Source: Alphaproteobacteria bacterium
GTDB taxonomy: Bacteria > Pseudomonadota > Alphaproteobacteria > Micropepsales > Micropepsaceae
Direction of reading: 5' to 3'
DNA: 23,089 bases
Assembly: GCA_028869355.1 (NCBI GenBank)
Contig: JAGWSK010000503.1
Span: 1 to 23,089 of the forward strand
Positions within the stretch are counted from its first letter, which is position 1. Each line of letters opens with the position of its first letter. The notes beneath the pieces were generated by a model. That model saw only the letters and a list, made by a program, of their open reading frames with translations. It did not search any database and was not told the DNA's origin. A program made the position numbers and the translations under genes. This document shows, in pieces, positions 1 to 6,241 of the stretch.

Positions 1-309
1 ATTTTCGCGTTCCACGGCTATCCATCAATGATTCACAAGCTGACCTACAATCGACGCAATCACGACAATTTCCATGTCCGCGGTTATCGCGAGGAAGGCA
101 CCACGACCACACCGTTTGACATGGTGGTTCTCAACAATCTCGACCGGTACCAGCTCAGCCTGGATGCGATCCGCCGCATTCCGCGATTGTCGCATCTGGT
201 TGAGGATGCAACCCAGCGCTACTGGACACAGATGCAACGCCACAAGCTCTACATCAGCGAGCACGGCGCGGACCTGCCGGAAATCTGCAATTGGCGCTGG
301 GCCACCTGA
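1..309 (+). CDS. xfp: Phosphoketolase, C-terminal end (partial)
   Basis: The window opens inside this gene; the reading frame is open from base 1 and stops with TGA at 307-309, giving the last 102 residues. The segment FHGYPSMIHKLTYNR, followed by HVRGYREEGTTTTPFDMVV and the NxLDRYxLxxDAI stretch, is characteristic of the C-terminal domain of xylulose-5-phosphate/fructose-6-phosphate phosphoketolase. This cytoplasmic, thiamine diphosphate-dependent enzyme cleaves sugar phosphates with phosphate to give acetyl phosphate. The thiamine-binding and catalytic parts lie outside the window, so X5P versus dual specificity cannot be judged. Acetate kinase follows 146 bases downstream on the same strand, which fits a pathway turning acetyl phosphate into acetate and ATP. 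Confidence 0.9.
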   Translation: MFAFHGYPSMIHKLTYNRRNHDNFHVRGYREEGTTTTPFDMVVLNNLDRYQLSLDAIRRIPRLSHLVEDATQRYWTQMQRHKLYISEHGADLPEICNWRWAT

Positions 310-348
310 CAATCGTTTTCCTCCCCTGCTTGCGGGTGGAGTGCGACC

Positions 349-377
349 AGAAATCGCCGGAGGCGATTTCCGCCCGA
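349..377. repeat. Intergenic 29-nt repeat, copy 1, with perfect hairpin
   Basis: This lies in the 146-base gap between phosphoketolase and acetate kinase. Bases 350-358 and 362-370 form a perfect 9-bp stem around a GGA triloop. The 29 bases match 25 of 29 positions at 1624-1652 on the other side of ackA, so it looks like a dispersed intergenic element rather than a gene-specific terminator. A second small stem (GCCC-GTA-GGGC, 393-403) follows. No promoter can be assigned with confidence in this gap. Confidence 0.6.
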
Positions 378-455
378 CAGTGGCATTGCGAAGCCCGTAG
401 GGCGAAGCTGAGACGGAGGGGGACGAGTCACCTTTCAATAGGAGAACGGTAGGCC

Positions 456-1556
456 TTGCGCGTCCTTGCCCTGAACAGCGGTTCGTCGTCGCTGAAATTC
501 GGCGTCTATGACGTCACCGGTGGTGCCGTGACTGCCGTCGTTTCCGGCGAGGCGGAGTGGTCCGGCGCTACCGGCACAATCCGCGCAAACGACAGCGCCG
601 GGAATCCGGTCGCTTGGCCGCAAGATAAAGTCGCGACGCAGGATGAGGCTGTCGCCGCGATTTCGGCACTGCTGGATCAGGCCAATCTCTTTGTGCAGGC
701 GGTCGGCCATCGCGTCGTGCATGGCGGTCCGGATTGCCGCCGCCACTGTGTCATCGACGATTCGGTAATGGCGCAGCTGCAATCTGCTGCCGAATTCGCG
801 CCGCTGCATGTTCCGCCGGCGCTGTCCATTATCCGCTACGCGCAAGCACACTTCCACGGCCTACCGCAGGTCGCCTGCCTGGATACCGCGTTTCATTCTG
901 GAATGCCGGAGGTGGCGCGCATTTTTGCCCTGCCGCGTGAGTTGCGCGCCGAAGGTGTGGAGCGATTTGGCTTTCATGGGCTGTCCTGCGAGTCAATCCT
1001 GCGGCAACTCGCGCAAACACCCGAACGTCTGGTCATTGCGCATCTTGGCAATGGCGCCAGCATCACGGCCGTGCGCAATGCTCGCTCAATCGACACCAGC
1101 ATGGGACTGACGCCCACCGGCGGGGTCATCATGGGCACCCGCTGCGGCGATCTTGATCCCGGCGTCCTGATTTACCTGATGCGCAAACACGGATTGGATG
1201 CCGAACAGCTTGAACAACTGGTGGACCATCGCTCCGGATTGCTCGGCATTTCCGGTGACAGCAGCGACATGAGGGAACTGCATCGGTCCGCCCCGGCGTC
1301 CTCCGGCGCACAGCTTGCCATCGCGATGTTCTGTTATTCCGTGCGCAAAGCCATCGCTGCAATGGCCGCCGCACTGGGCGGAATTGATGTTCTGGTGTTC
1401 ACCGGCGGCATCGGCGAGCATGACAGTGCGATTCGCGCGTCAATCTGCGAAGCATTGGCGTTTTTGAATATTGGAAGAACCCTGACGCTGCCCTCGCTGG
1501 AGGACGAGCAGATCGCGCTGCACACCGCGCGGCTGACGTCCTCGTCGACGACATAA
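456..1556 (+). CDS. ackA: Acetate kinase
   Basis: AckA interconverts acetyl phosphate plus ADP with acetate plus ATP in the cytoplasm. The 366-residue product has the ASKHA-fold signatures in order: NSGSSSLKF with N7, VGHRVVHGG with R86, DTAFH with D143 and H147, HLGNGAS with H196, MGTRCGDLDPG with R229, and FTGGIGEHD near the C-terminus supplying the late catalytic glutamate. The start is TTG at 456, chosen because GGAGAA at 441-446 is well placed and the family begins with M-x-VLxxNxGSSSLK at exactly this point. It is shorter than the usual roughly 400 residues; the shortening seems to fall in surface segments, since all catalytic motifs are present. With the upstream phosphoketolase it forms the ATP-yielding end of a phosphoketolase route. 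Probably co-transcribed with it. Confidence 0.95.
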   Translation: MRVLALNSGSSSLKFGVYDVTGGAVTAVVSGEAEWSGATGTIRANDSAGNPVAWPQDKVATQDEAVAAISALLDQANLFVQAVGHRVVHGGPDCRRHCVIDDSVMAQLQSAAEFAPLHVPPALSIIRYAQAHFHGLPQVACLDTAFHSGMPEVARIFALPRELRAEGVERFGFHGLSCESILRQLAQTPERLVIAHLGNGASITAVRNARSIDTSMGLTPTGGVIMGTRCGDLDPGVLIYLMRKHGLDAEQLEQLVDHRSGLLGISGDSSDMRELHRSAPASSGAQLAIAMFCYSVRKAIAAMAAALGGIDVLVFTGGIGEHDSAIRASICEALAFLNIGRTLTLPSLEDEQIALHTARLTSSSTT

Positions 1557-1578
1557 TGGTTCTACGATCTTCTCCTTC

Positions 1579-1610
1579 CCCCCGCGAGCACACAGCGCGA
1601 CGCGCGGGGG
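1579..1610 (+). terminator. GC-rich hairpin after ackA, possible terminator
   Basis: CCCCCGCG at 1579-1586 pairs perfectly with CGCGGGGG at 1603-1610 across a 16-base loop, 23 bases after the ackA stop. No T-run follows, so intrinsic termination is uncertain; it may be only a structured 3' end. Confidence 0.4.
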
Positions 1611-1623
1611 ATTGAGGACGTGA

Positions 1624-1692
1624 AGAAATCCCCGAAGGCGATTTTAGCCCGAACGGCCGCAGTAACGCCGCAGGCGTTACGAATGGCGGCCG
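1624..1692. repeat. Intergenic repeat copy 2 plus nested palindrome
   Basis: Bases 1624-1652 are the second copy of the 29-nt repeat seen at 349-377 (25/29 identical). Next to it is a nested hairpin: outer arms 1654-1660 and 1686-1692 (CGGCCGC/GCGGCCG), inner arms 1662-1669 and 1673-1680 (GTAACGCC/GGCGTTAC) around a GCA triloop. It sits in the convergent gap between ackA and the minus-strand 47-aa gene and could serve both as a terminator, but its repetition suggests a mobile intergenic element. Confidence 0.55.
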
Positions 1693-1717
1693 GAAGGCGG
1701 CTACAATTCTTTGTGAG

Positions 1718-1861
1718 TCACATATTTCCCAGCGAGAACATGAATCCAAACAGCACGCTGAAGAGCACCAGTCCCCACACAGTGAACCACAGCGTATCGC
1801 GCCATCTCCAGGGTTCAGGAATCGCCGCCATTTTGTGAAGCTCAACCGGTCTGTTTGTCAT
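1718..1861 (-). CDS. Small single-span membrane protein (47 aa), unknown function
   Basis: The 47-residue product starts MTNRPVELHK and has a Trp-rich amphipathic stretch (PEPWRWRDTLWFTVW) running into one hydrophobic helix, about residues 24-43, ending in LGNM. The start at 1861 is set by a GGAGG at 1867-1871 (written on the minus strand), five bases before ATG; a longer in-frame reading upstream has no such site and runs through a structured repeat. It lies downstream of the small cytochrome c but is separated from it by 224 bases holding a palindromic element and an FNR-like site, so it probably has its own promoter. I do not recognise the family. The shape resembles accessory subunits of membrane complexes, but that is inference. 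Confidence 0.7.
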   Translation of the reverse strand: MTNRPVELHKMAAIPEPWRWRDTLWFTVWGLVLFSVLFGFMFSLGNM

Positions 1862-1918
1862 GGACACCTCCACCAATTCAGTTTCAGGTGAAGTGTGATC
1901 GCACCCACAAATGCCGCA

Positions 1919-1932
1919 TTGACCTAAATCAG
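1919..1932 (-). promoter_or_regulatory. FNR/FixK-like site, one mismatch
   Basis: TTGACCTAAATCAG matches TTGA-N6-TCAA except for the last base. Its centre is about 64 nt upstream of the start of the 47-aa membrane protein, the same distance seen for the exact sites in this window, which argues that it is functional. Confidence 0.55.
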
Positions 1933-1966
1933 GGATTCGCCTCGCCCCTTGAGGGTCGAAGCCGTC

Positions 1967-2046
1967 GCGGAACGGCGGAGCCGTTCCGCAGGCGGAGCGG
2001 ACGCAGCGCCCGCGCGTGCGCTTATGCACGCGCGCATTGGCGCTGC
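1967..2046. repeat. Two consecutive palindromes in an intergenic element
   Basis: A perfect 10-bp stem (1967-1976 with 1980-1989, GGA triloop) is followed by a second hairpin: inner arms 2011-2019 and 2026-2034 (9 bp) inside outer arms 2003-2010 and 2039-2046 (GCAGCGCC/GGCGCTGC). It lies between the cytochrome c stop and the 47-aa gene on the minus strand. The first stem shares its loop with the hairpin at 350-370. It may end the cytochrome transcript; no T-run is seen. Confidence 0.55.
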
Positions 2047-2085
2047 TCGGTGAGGGGAGCGCTTTGAGTAGCACACCGCCCTGAA

Positions 2086-2418
2086 TCAACGCTCCGCACC
2101 ATCCGCCTTCAGCGATGCCAGATACGCGATCACGTTGTCGGTTTCATCCCGGCTCAACATGATGTTTGGCATCTCTTTATGTGCGCTCCTGAGCCAGACG
2201 CGGATTGCAATTGGTGTCATGCCCGGCATATGCGCGATGGTGTCGAATGTAGGCGCATGCCCATTGGGCGAACGTATTGCGCCCGGCGCGACAGCATGAC
2301 ATTCCGCACAAACGCTTTGCGCCAATTCCTGGCCCTGCATCACGTCCCCGGCTTCCTGCGAGAATGCGGGCGCGCAACTCATAACGGCAATCGCTAAAAC
2401 GATGGTGCGTCGGAGCAT
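2086..2418 (-). CDS. Small class I c-type cytochrome, periplasmic
   Basis: The 110-residue product has a signal peptide (MLRR followed by a hydrophobic stretch, likely cut after AFS at residue 20), one haem-binding motif CAECH at residues 37-41, and a candidate distal Met ligand at M83 in KEMPNIML. Length and layout fit a monohaem class I cytochrome c acting as a periplasmic electron carrier; the redox partner is not visible. It lies 44 bases after the protease gene on the same strand and has no FNR-type site of its own, so it is probably expressed with the response regulator and protease. It shares the MPxxML-like ligand pattern with the cytochrome at 21070-21465. Confidence 0.85.
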   Translation of the reverse strand: MLRRTIVLAIAVMSCAPAFSQEAGDVMQGQELAQSVCAECHAVAPGAIRSPNGHAPTFDTIAHMPGMTPIAIRVWLRSAHKEMPNIMLSRDETDNVIAYLASLKADGAER

Positions 2419-2462
2419 TTCGAAGTTTCCTCCAATGGCCGGTTACCCGGCACGGACTGCCT

Positions 2463-3863
2463 TCAACCCGGTTGTGCTTGATTCATTCTGATCTGCAACA
2501 GCAGCTTTTCGCCGTTCCGGATCACCTCGAGATTCAATCTTTCAACCGCTTTCCCGGCTTCGGTCACAAATTGATCGAGCGCAATCACACGCCGACTGTT
2601 GACCGAGGTGAGGATATCGCCCTCGCGCAATCCCGAGGCCCACGCGTTACTGCCGCTCCGCACAGTTGCAACCTGCACACCCTTGGGATCGGCGCCGAAA
2701 GCCGTGTTGGTGAACACCGCACCATCGAGCAATTCGGTGATCTCAATGCCGTCTATCGCCCTCCAGGCCGGCTCATCGATGACGGCGCGGACTGAAATTC
2801 TGCGGCTTCCCCTCAACACGGTCAGTTCGACCGCATCGCCAACCCGAAGGAGGGCCAGGCGGTTCCGCAGATCCGGCACGTCCTGAACCGGCGTGCCGCC
2901 AATTGCGGTGACGACATCGCCAGGTTTCACTCCGGCACGTTCCGCAGCCGAATGCTCATCGACCTTCGTGACAACGACACCCGTGCTTCCGGCCGGCACG
3001 TGCGCTTTCTTTGCTGCATCCGGTGTCAATGCGGACATGGCAAAGCCGAGTTCACCGCGCTCGACGGAGCCATATTTCTCCAGCTGCACAGAAATCGCGC
3101 GAACCATATTGACCGGAATCGCAAAACCAATTCCGGCATTGCCGCCCATGACATCGACAATCGCGGTATTGATGCCGACGAGTTCGCCGCGCAAATTCAC
3201 CAGAGCCCCACCCGAATTGCCCGGATTGATCGAGGCATCGGTCTGGATGAAATCCTCGTATCCCTCGAGACCCATATGGTTTCGGTTCAACCCACTGACG
3301 ATTCCGGAAGTCACGGTCTGACCGATGCCAAACGGGTTGCCGATCGCGAGTACGAAATCGCCGACATTCAGCGCATCTGAATCGCCGAGCGGAATACCGG
3401 ACAGATTGGCCGCGCTGATCTGGATCAGCGCAACATCGGTATCCGGATCGGCGCCTGCCAGTTTGGCCCTGAAATGGCGTCCGTCCACCAGATCGACATT
3501 GATCTCTTCCGCATCCTTGATCACATGATAATTCGTCACGATGTAGCCGTTCACCGCATTGATGATGACTCCCGAGCCTGCCGCGAATGTGCGGTATTGC
3601 GGCGCCACCGGCAGATGAAGCAAGTCGCGCATCAGCGGATCATCCATGACATCGCCAGGGCTCGTGGACTTGCCATCCGCCGCCTCAGCCCTCACCGTGA
3701 TGCTGACCACGCTCGCCGCCACAGCTTTGATCACCGGTGCAAGCGTCGGCAAGCCCTGCATCTGCGCGAACGCCGAGACCGGAATTCCGGGAAATGCAGG
3801 TGGCGGCGACGCCAGTAATCCCGCCGCCAGCACAACACCGGCCAATCCAACTGCACGCTTCAT
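2463..3863 (-). CDS. HtrA/Deg-family serine protease with two PDZ domains
   Basis: This 466-residue product carries an N-terminal hydrophobic signal segment (about residues 5-34), a trypsin-like domain with the triad H113 (TNYHVI), D143 (DTDVAL) and S217 (GNSGGAL), then two PDZ-like regions (about 285-370 and 385-460). That is the plan of periplasmic DegP/DegQ-type proteases that remove or refold damaged envelope proteins. ATG at 3863 is preferred over an upstream in-frame start because it directly precedes the signal segment and overlaps the response-regulator stop in an ATGA arrangement, implying translational coupling. The second PDZ domain is degenerate, as is common. Whether it acts as DegP or a regulatory DegS-like protease is unclear, though two PDZ domains favour DegP/DegQ. 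Confidence 0.9.
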   Translation of the reverse strand: MKRAVGLAGVVLAAGLLASPPPAFPGIPVSAFAQMQGLPTLAPVIKAVAASVVSITVRAEAADGKSTSPGDVMDDPLMRDLLHLPVAPQYRTFAAGSGVIINAVNGYIVTNYHVIKDAEEINVDLVDGRHFRAKLAGADPDTDVALIQISAANLSGIPLGDSDALNVGDFVLAIGNPFGIGQTVTSGIVSGLNRNHMGLEGYEDFIQTDASINPGNSGGALVNLRGELVGINTAIVDVMGGNAGIGFAIPVNMVRAISVQLEKYGSVERGELGFAMSALTPDAAKKAHVPAGSTGVVVTKVDEHSAAERAGVKPGDVVTAIGGTPVQDVPDLRNRLALLRVGDAVELTVLRGSRRISVRAVIDEPAWRAIDGIEITELLDGAVFTNTAFGADPKGVQVATVRSGSNAWASGLREGDILTSVNSRRVIALDQFVTEAGKAVERLNLEVIRNGEKLLLQIRMNQAQPG

Positions 3864-4270
3864 GAAATCCGCCCCCCTGAGGAATGAGAATCCATTGCCC
3901 GCGATGCGATGGCGCAATCGATGGCGTTCAGCAGCACATCTTCCGGCACGGGTTTGTCGAAGAGTGCAAACGCGCCGTTCTGCAATGCGCGCTGTTTCAG
4001 CGCCGGATCGCTGCGCCCGGTGATGACAATCGCCGGCAGTTCCGATCCTTCGGCCCGCATCTGCACCAGCACGGAAATGCCATCGAGCTGCGGCATATGC
4101 AGGTCAAGGAGCAGGCAATCGCCGTCACCCTTGCGCCGCGCGATCAGGAAATCGCTGCCCGAGCTGAAATCCCGTACGGTGAAATTGTACGATTCCAGAA
4201 GCGCACGCAGCGAGTCGCGCACGTCATCATCATCGTCCACGATGTAAACCGTATGATGTTGCTGGCGCAT
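3860..4270 (-). CDS. Receiver-only response regulator (FixJ/NtrC-type receiver)
   Basis: The 136-residue product is a single CheY-like receiver: the acidic cluster VDDDDDVRDS at 11-20, phosphoacceptor D56 in LLLDLHMPQLDG, T84 in VITGRSD, and K106 in LFDKPV. The similarity is greatest to FixJ-type receivers, but there is no DNA-binding output domain. The start ATG at 4270 has AGGAGGT six bases upstream; an in-frame extension to 4411 lacks such a site and would run over the FixK-type box. The last codons overlap the protease start (ATGA). No histidine kinase is visible here, so its partner is elsewhere. A phosphorelay or stand-alone signalling role is inferred. Confidence 0.85.
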   Translation of the reverse strand: MRQQHHTVYIVDDDDDVRDSLRALLESYNFTVRDFSSGSDFLIARRKGDGDCLLLDLHMPQLDGISVLVQMRAEGSELPAIVITGRSDPALKQRALQNGAFALFDKPVPEDVLLNAIDCAIASRAMDSHSSGGRIS

Positions 4271-4382
4271 TTGCGACCTCCTGGGAAAACACTCCCCATC
4301 CGGCTGCAAGCTAGATGAAGGCGGGCCGCTGCAAAATAAGGAGTAATCCCTATCTGCGGGCTGCATAAATCCGCGGCGTCTT

Positions 4383-4396
4383 TTGATTGCGATCAA
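4383..4396. promoter_or_regulatory. Exact FNR/FixK-type site in a divergent promoter
   Basis: TTGATTGCGATCAA is a perfect TTGAT-N4-ATCAA palindrome. Its centre is 63 nt before the BON gene start and 119 nt before the response-regulator start, so it could serve both sides. The BON gene is followed by the FixK-like regulator, so this site may give autoregulation. Confidence 0.8.
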
Positions 4397-4452
4397 TGCC
4401 GGAAACTTCATTCCGTCTCATGCAAGGCCGTGGACCAAAGGAGATCTTTGCC

Positions 4453-4770
4453 GTGGCTGGTAAAATCGAAAATCTGAACTCTCCCGGGGTGAAGGGTTCG
4501 CGGCACGACGAACACGGCCGCAACGCTGAGGAATATTCCGTGCCGGATGACGAACTTGAGAGACGCGCGGCGCATGTCCTCATCTGGAACGCTTTGGTTC
4601 CTTCCAACGCCATCGGAGTGACCGCCGACAGAGGCAGGGTGACGCTGACGGGAGCCGTTGAATGGGACTATCAGCGCAATGCTGCCGAAGCTGCGGTCCG
4701 GCCGATGTGCGGCGTCGTCGCGCTGACCAACAATATTGCCATCCGGAGAAACGACCCTCCCGCGAAGTAA
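4453..4770 (+). CDS. BON-domain protein
   Basis: The 105-residue product begins at GTG 4453, chosen for AAAGGAG at 4437-4443 and for its 63-nt distance from the FNR-type box; earlier in-frame starts overlap or crowd the box. Residues about 35-100 form one BON domain: repeated helix (DDELERRAAHVLIWNALVP), a strand pair GVTADRGRVTLTGAV, then a second helix and VALTNNIAI. BON domains occur in OsmY-like proteins and are thought to bind membranes or lipids. No signal peptide is visible, so this one is probably cytoplasmic, as are similar stress-linked BON proteins. It leads the run to the FixK-like regulator (89 bases later). Confidence 0.8.
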   Translation: MAGKIENLNSPGVKGSRHDEHGRNAEEYSVPDDELERRAAHVLIWNALVPSNAIGVTADRGRVTLTGAVEWDYQRNAAEAAVRPMCGVVALTNNIAIRRNDPPAK

Positions 4771-4859
4771 GTAGTTTCCCTTAAGGAGAATTCCTGAATG
4801 TTCCGCCGCCCTGCGCTCATGCAGTCTGCACGCGTCGTAACGAACCGCAGGAAACTCCA

Positions 4860-5573
4860 ATGTCGCTGGTCGAAGCCCACACAACTTCCACTTCCTCCCG
4901 CCACTGGCCAACGCCGGCCACCACGCCTGCATCCGACAAGAATGCAGCGGATGATCTGGCAGTGCTTCGGCGCAGCGGCTCGAAACTCCGCTTTTCGCGC
5001 GGCGAAACGATCTTCAACGAGGGTGACCAGGCCGATTACGCCTACAGCGTTGTCAGCGGCGCCGTGCGCCTGTGCAAGCATACCGCCGATGGCCGTCGGC
5101 AGATCGCGCAATTTCTTCTTCCCGGCGATTTCTTCAGCTTCATGGCCATGGGTGAACACAGCTTCACCGCGGAAGCGGCCGGCGACACTGTCGTCATCTG
5201 TTACCCCCGGCGGCAAATCGAAAGAATGACCGAGGATCGGCCCTGTTTGCGCCGGTTTTTTGGTTCTTTGCTCGCACGGCGCGTCAAGGAAGTGCAGAAC
5301 CATCTTGTGACGCTGGGCCGGCAAACCGCCAGAGAAAAAGTCGCCTCCTTCCTCGTGATGCTGATCGAACGCGCCTGTGCGGAAGATGAATCGCGCATCG
5401 ATCTGCCGATGAGCCGTCAGGATATTGCCGATTTTCTTGGCCTGACCATCGAGACCGTCTGCCGGATGCTGACCTCGATGAAGCGCAACCGCTTGATCGA
5501 TCTGCCGAACACCCATGAACTGATGATACGCGATAGCGACCGCCTCCATGCGCTCGCAGAAGGAGACGATTAA
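4860..5573 (+). CDS. Crp/Fnr-family transcriptional regulator, FixK-like
   Basis: The 237-residue product has a cyclic-nucleotide-binding-type beta-roll (about 40-125, including GDxADYAYSVVSGAVRL and LLPGDFF) and a C-terminal winged helix (about 155-230) with MSRQDIADFLGLTIETVCRML. The recognition helix holds E198-TV-C201-R202, the FNR/FixK-type E-x-x-(S/C)-R signature that reads TTGA half-sites, matching the sites scattered around this window. The N-terminus lacks the cysteine cluster that binds the iron-sulfur centre in FNR, so it does not sense oxygen the FNR way; FixK-type proteins are typically controlled by a two-component system. It overlaps the next gene by one base (TAATG). A well-placed ribosome site and ATG at 4798 open an overlapping frame just upstream, possibly a leader. 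Confidence 0.9.
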   Translation: MSLVEAHTTSTSSRHWPTPATTPASDKNAADDLAVLRRSGSKLRFSRGETIFNEGDQADYAYSVVSGAVRLCKHTADGRRQIAQFLLPGDFFSFMAMGEHSFTAEAAGDTVVICYPRRQIERMTEDRPCLRRFFGSLLARRVKEVQNHLVTLGRQTAREKVASFLVMLIERACAEDESRIDLPMSRQDIADFLGLTIETVCRMLTSMKRNRLIDLPNTHELMIRDSDRLHALAEGDD

Positions 5574-5941
5574 TGACGAGCAATCTGAAACGCGTCCGGC
5601 TTGAACTTGCACGCACCACCGAATATCCCGAGGGAAATTCCGGGCATGGCTACGAGTTCATCGCGCCAATCAACAATAACGGCCACATCGATTCGGACGA
5701 TTGGAAAAAATTCAGGCAGCATTGCCGCGTGACACGGTTTGCGGGCGACGAAACCCAGACCGGAATGCTTCGTCATGTCGGCAGGGGCTGGCGGTTCGAT
5801 TATAATGACACGACCAGAGATGACGACGAGCCGTTCTTCAAACTCGACCGCCACACGTTGATGCCAGGTGCCTATGTCTCGATCACCGAACATGACGGCA
5901 TCCAACGTCCATTCAAGATCGTCTCCGTCACTCCGGCCTGA
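5573..5941 (+). CDS. Conserved protein of unknown function (122 aa)
   Basis: The gene starts in a TAATG overlap with the regulator's stop, with AAGGAG just upstream, so the two are translationally coupled. The 122-residue product is soluble and hydrophilic, with no signal peptide or membrane segment. Recognisable features are an N-terminal strand (LKRVRLELART), the stretch GHGYEFIAPINNNGHID, an aromatic motif GRGWRFDYND, and a C-terminal beta-rich part ending ITEHDGIQRPFKIVSV. This resembles a small beta-barrel, but I cannot name the family. Tight coupling to the FixK-like gene suggests a role in the same response, perhaps as a ligand-binding or accessory protein; that is inference. Confidence 0.75.
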   Translation: MTSNLKRVRLELARTTEYPEGNSGHGYEFIAPINNNGHIDSDDWKKFRQHCRVTRFAGDETQTGMLRHVGRGWRFDYNDTTRDDDEPFFKLDRHTLMPGAYVSITEHDGIQRPFKIVSVTPA

Positions 5942-6024
5942 GCGCCTTGTGCCTCCGGCGGGACGCCTGGGCTGATCTGGCCGGCAAACCGCGATCCGAT
6001 AAATCGGAAGAAAGAGAAACAGCT

Positions 6025-6207
6025 ATGTCGCGCAATCAACTTCTGCCGTGGTACATCGGTCTGATTATCATCATCATCGCAGATGGCTACTTGCTGGCAT
6101 TCAGGACAGACGAAGGCGCAGCCGAGTTCGCGCAGCAAACTGCCATGGTCGTTATTCCGGCTGTGGCATTCGCGCTCATGTATCTCGTTTTCAAGAGCCA
6201 GAAGTAG
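6025..6207 (+). CDS. Small two-span membrane protein (60 aa), unknown function
   Basis: Starting at ATG 6025 with a purine-rich GAAAGAGA upstream, the product MSRNQLLPWYIG... has two hydrophobic helices: about residues 8-25, which includes a run of five isoleucines, and about 40-56, joined by a polar loop (RTDEGAAEFAQQ). It ends in a basic KSQK tail. An in-frame start upstream at 5947 is unlikely, being polar and lacking a good ribosome site. It lies 34 bases ahead of the P-type ATPase and in the same run, which suggests a small partner of that pump, comparable in position to KdpF-like peptides. No family assignment is possible. Confidence 0.75.
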   Translation: MSRNQLLPWYIGLIIIIIADGYLLAFRTDEGAAEFAQQTAMVVIPAVAFALMYLVFKSQK

Positions 6208-6241
6208 TCGGCGCAATTGACCCACGATCGGTCGCGACAGC

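Noticed and set aside
1718..2089. A 123-codon minus-strand frame extending the 47-aa membrane protein
   Set aside because: The N-terminal two-thirds run through a palindromic repeat and an FNR-like site; the good ribosome site is at the 1861 start.
2571..2584. TTGATCGAGCGCAA, an exact FixK2-type match
   Set aside because: It lies inside the protease coding region where it encodes conserved-looking residues, far from any start; a chance match is expected.
6217..6231. TTGAC-like half-site before the P2-type ATPase
   Set aside because: Only one half matches; the ATPase is more simply read from the upstream operon.
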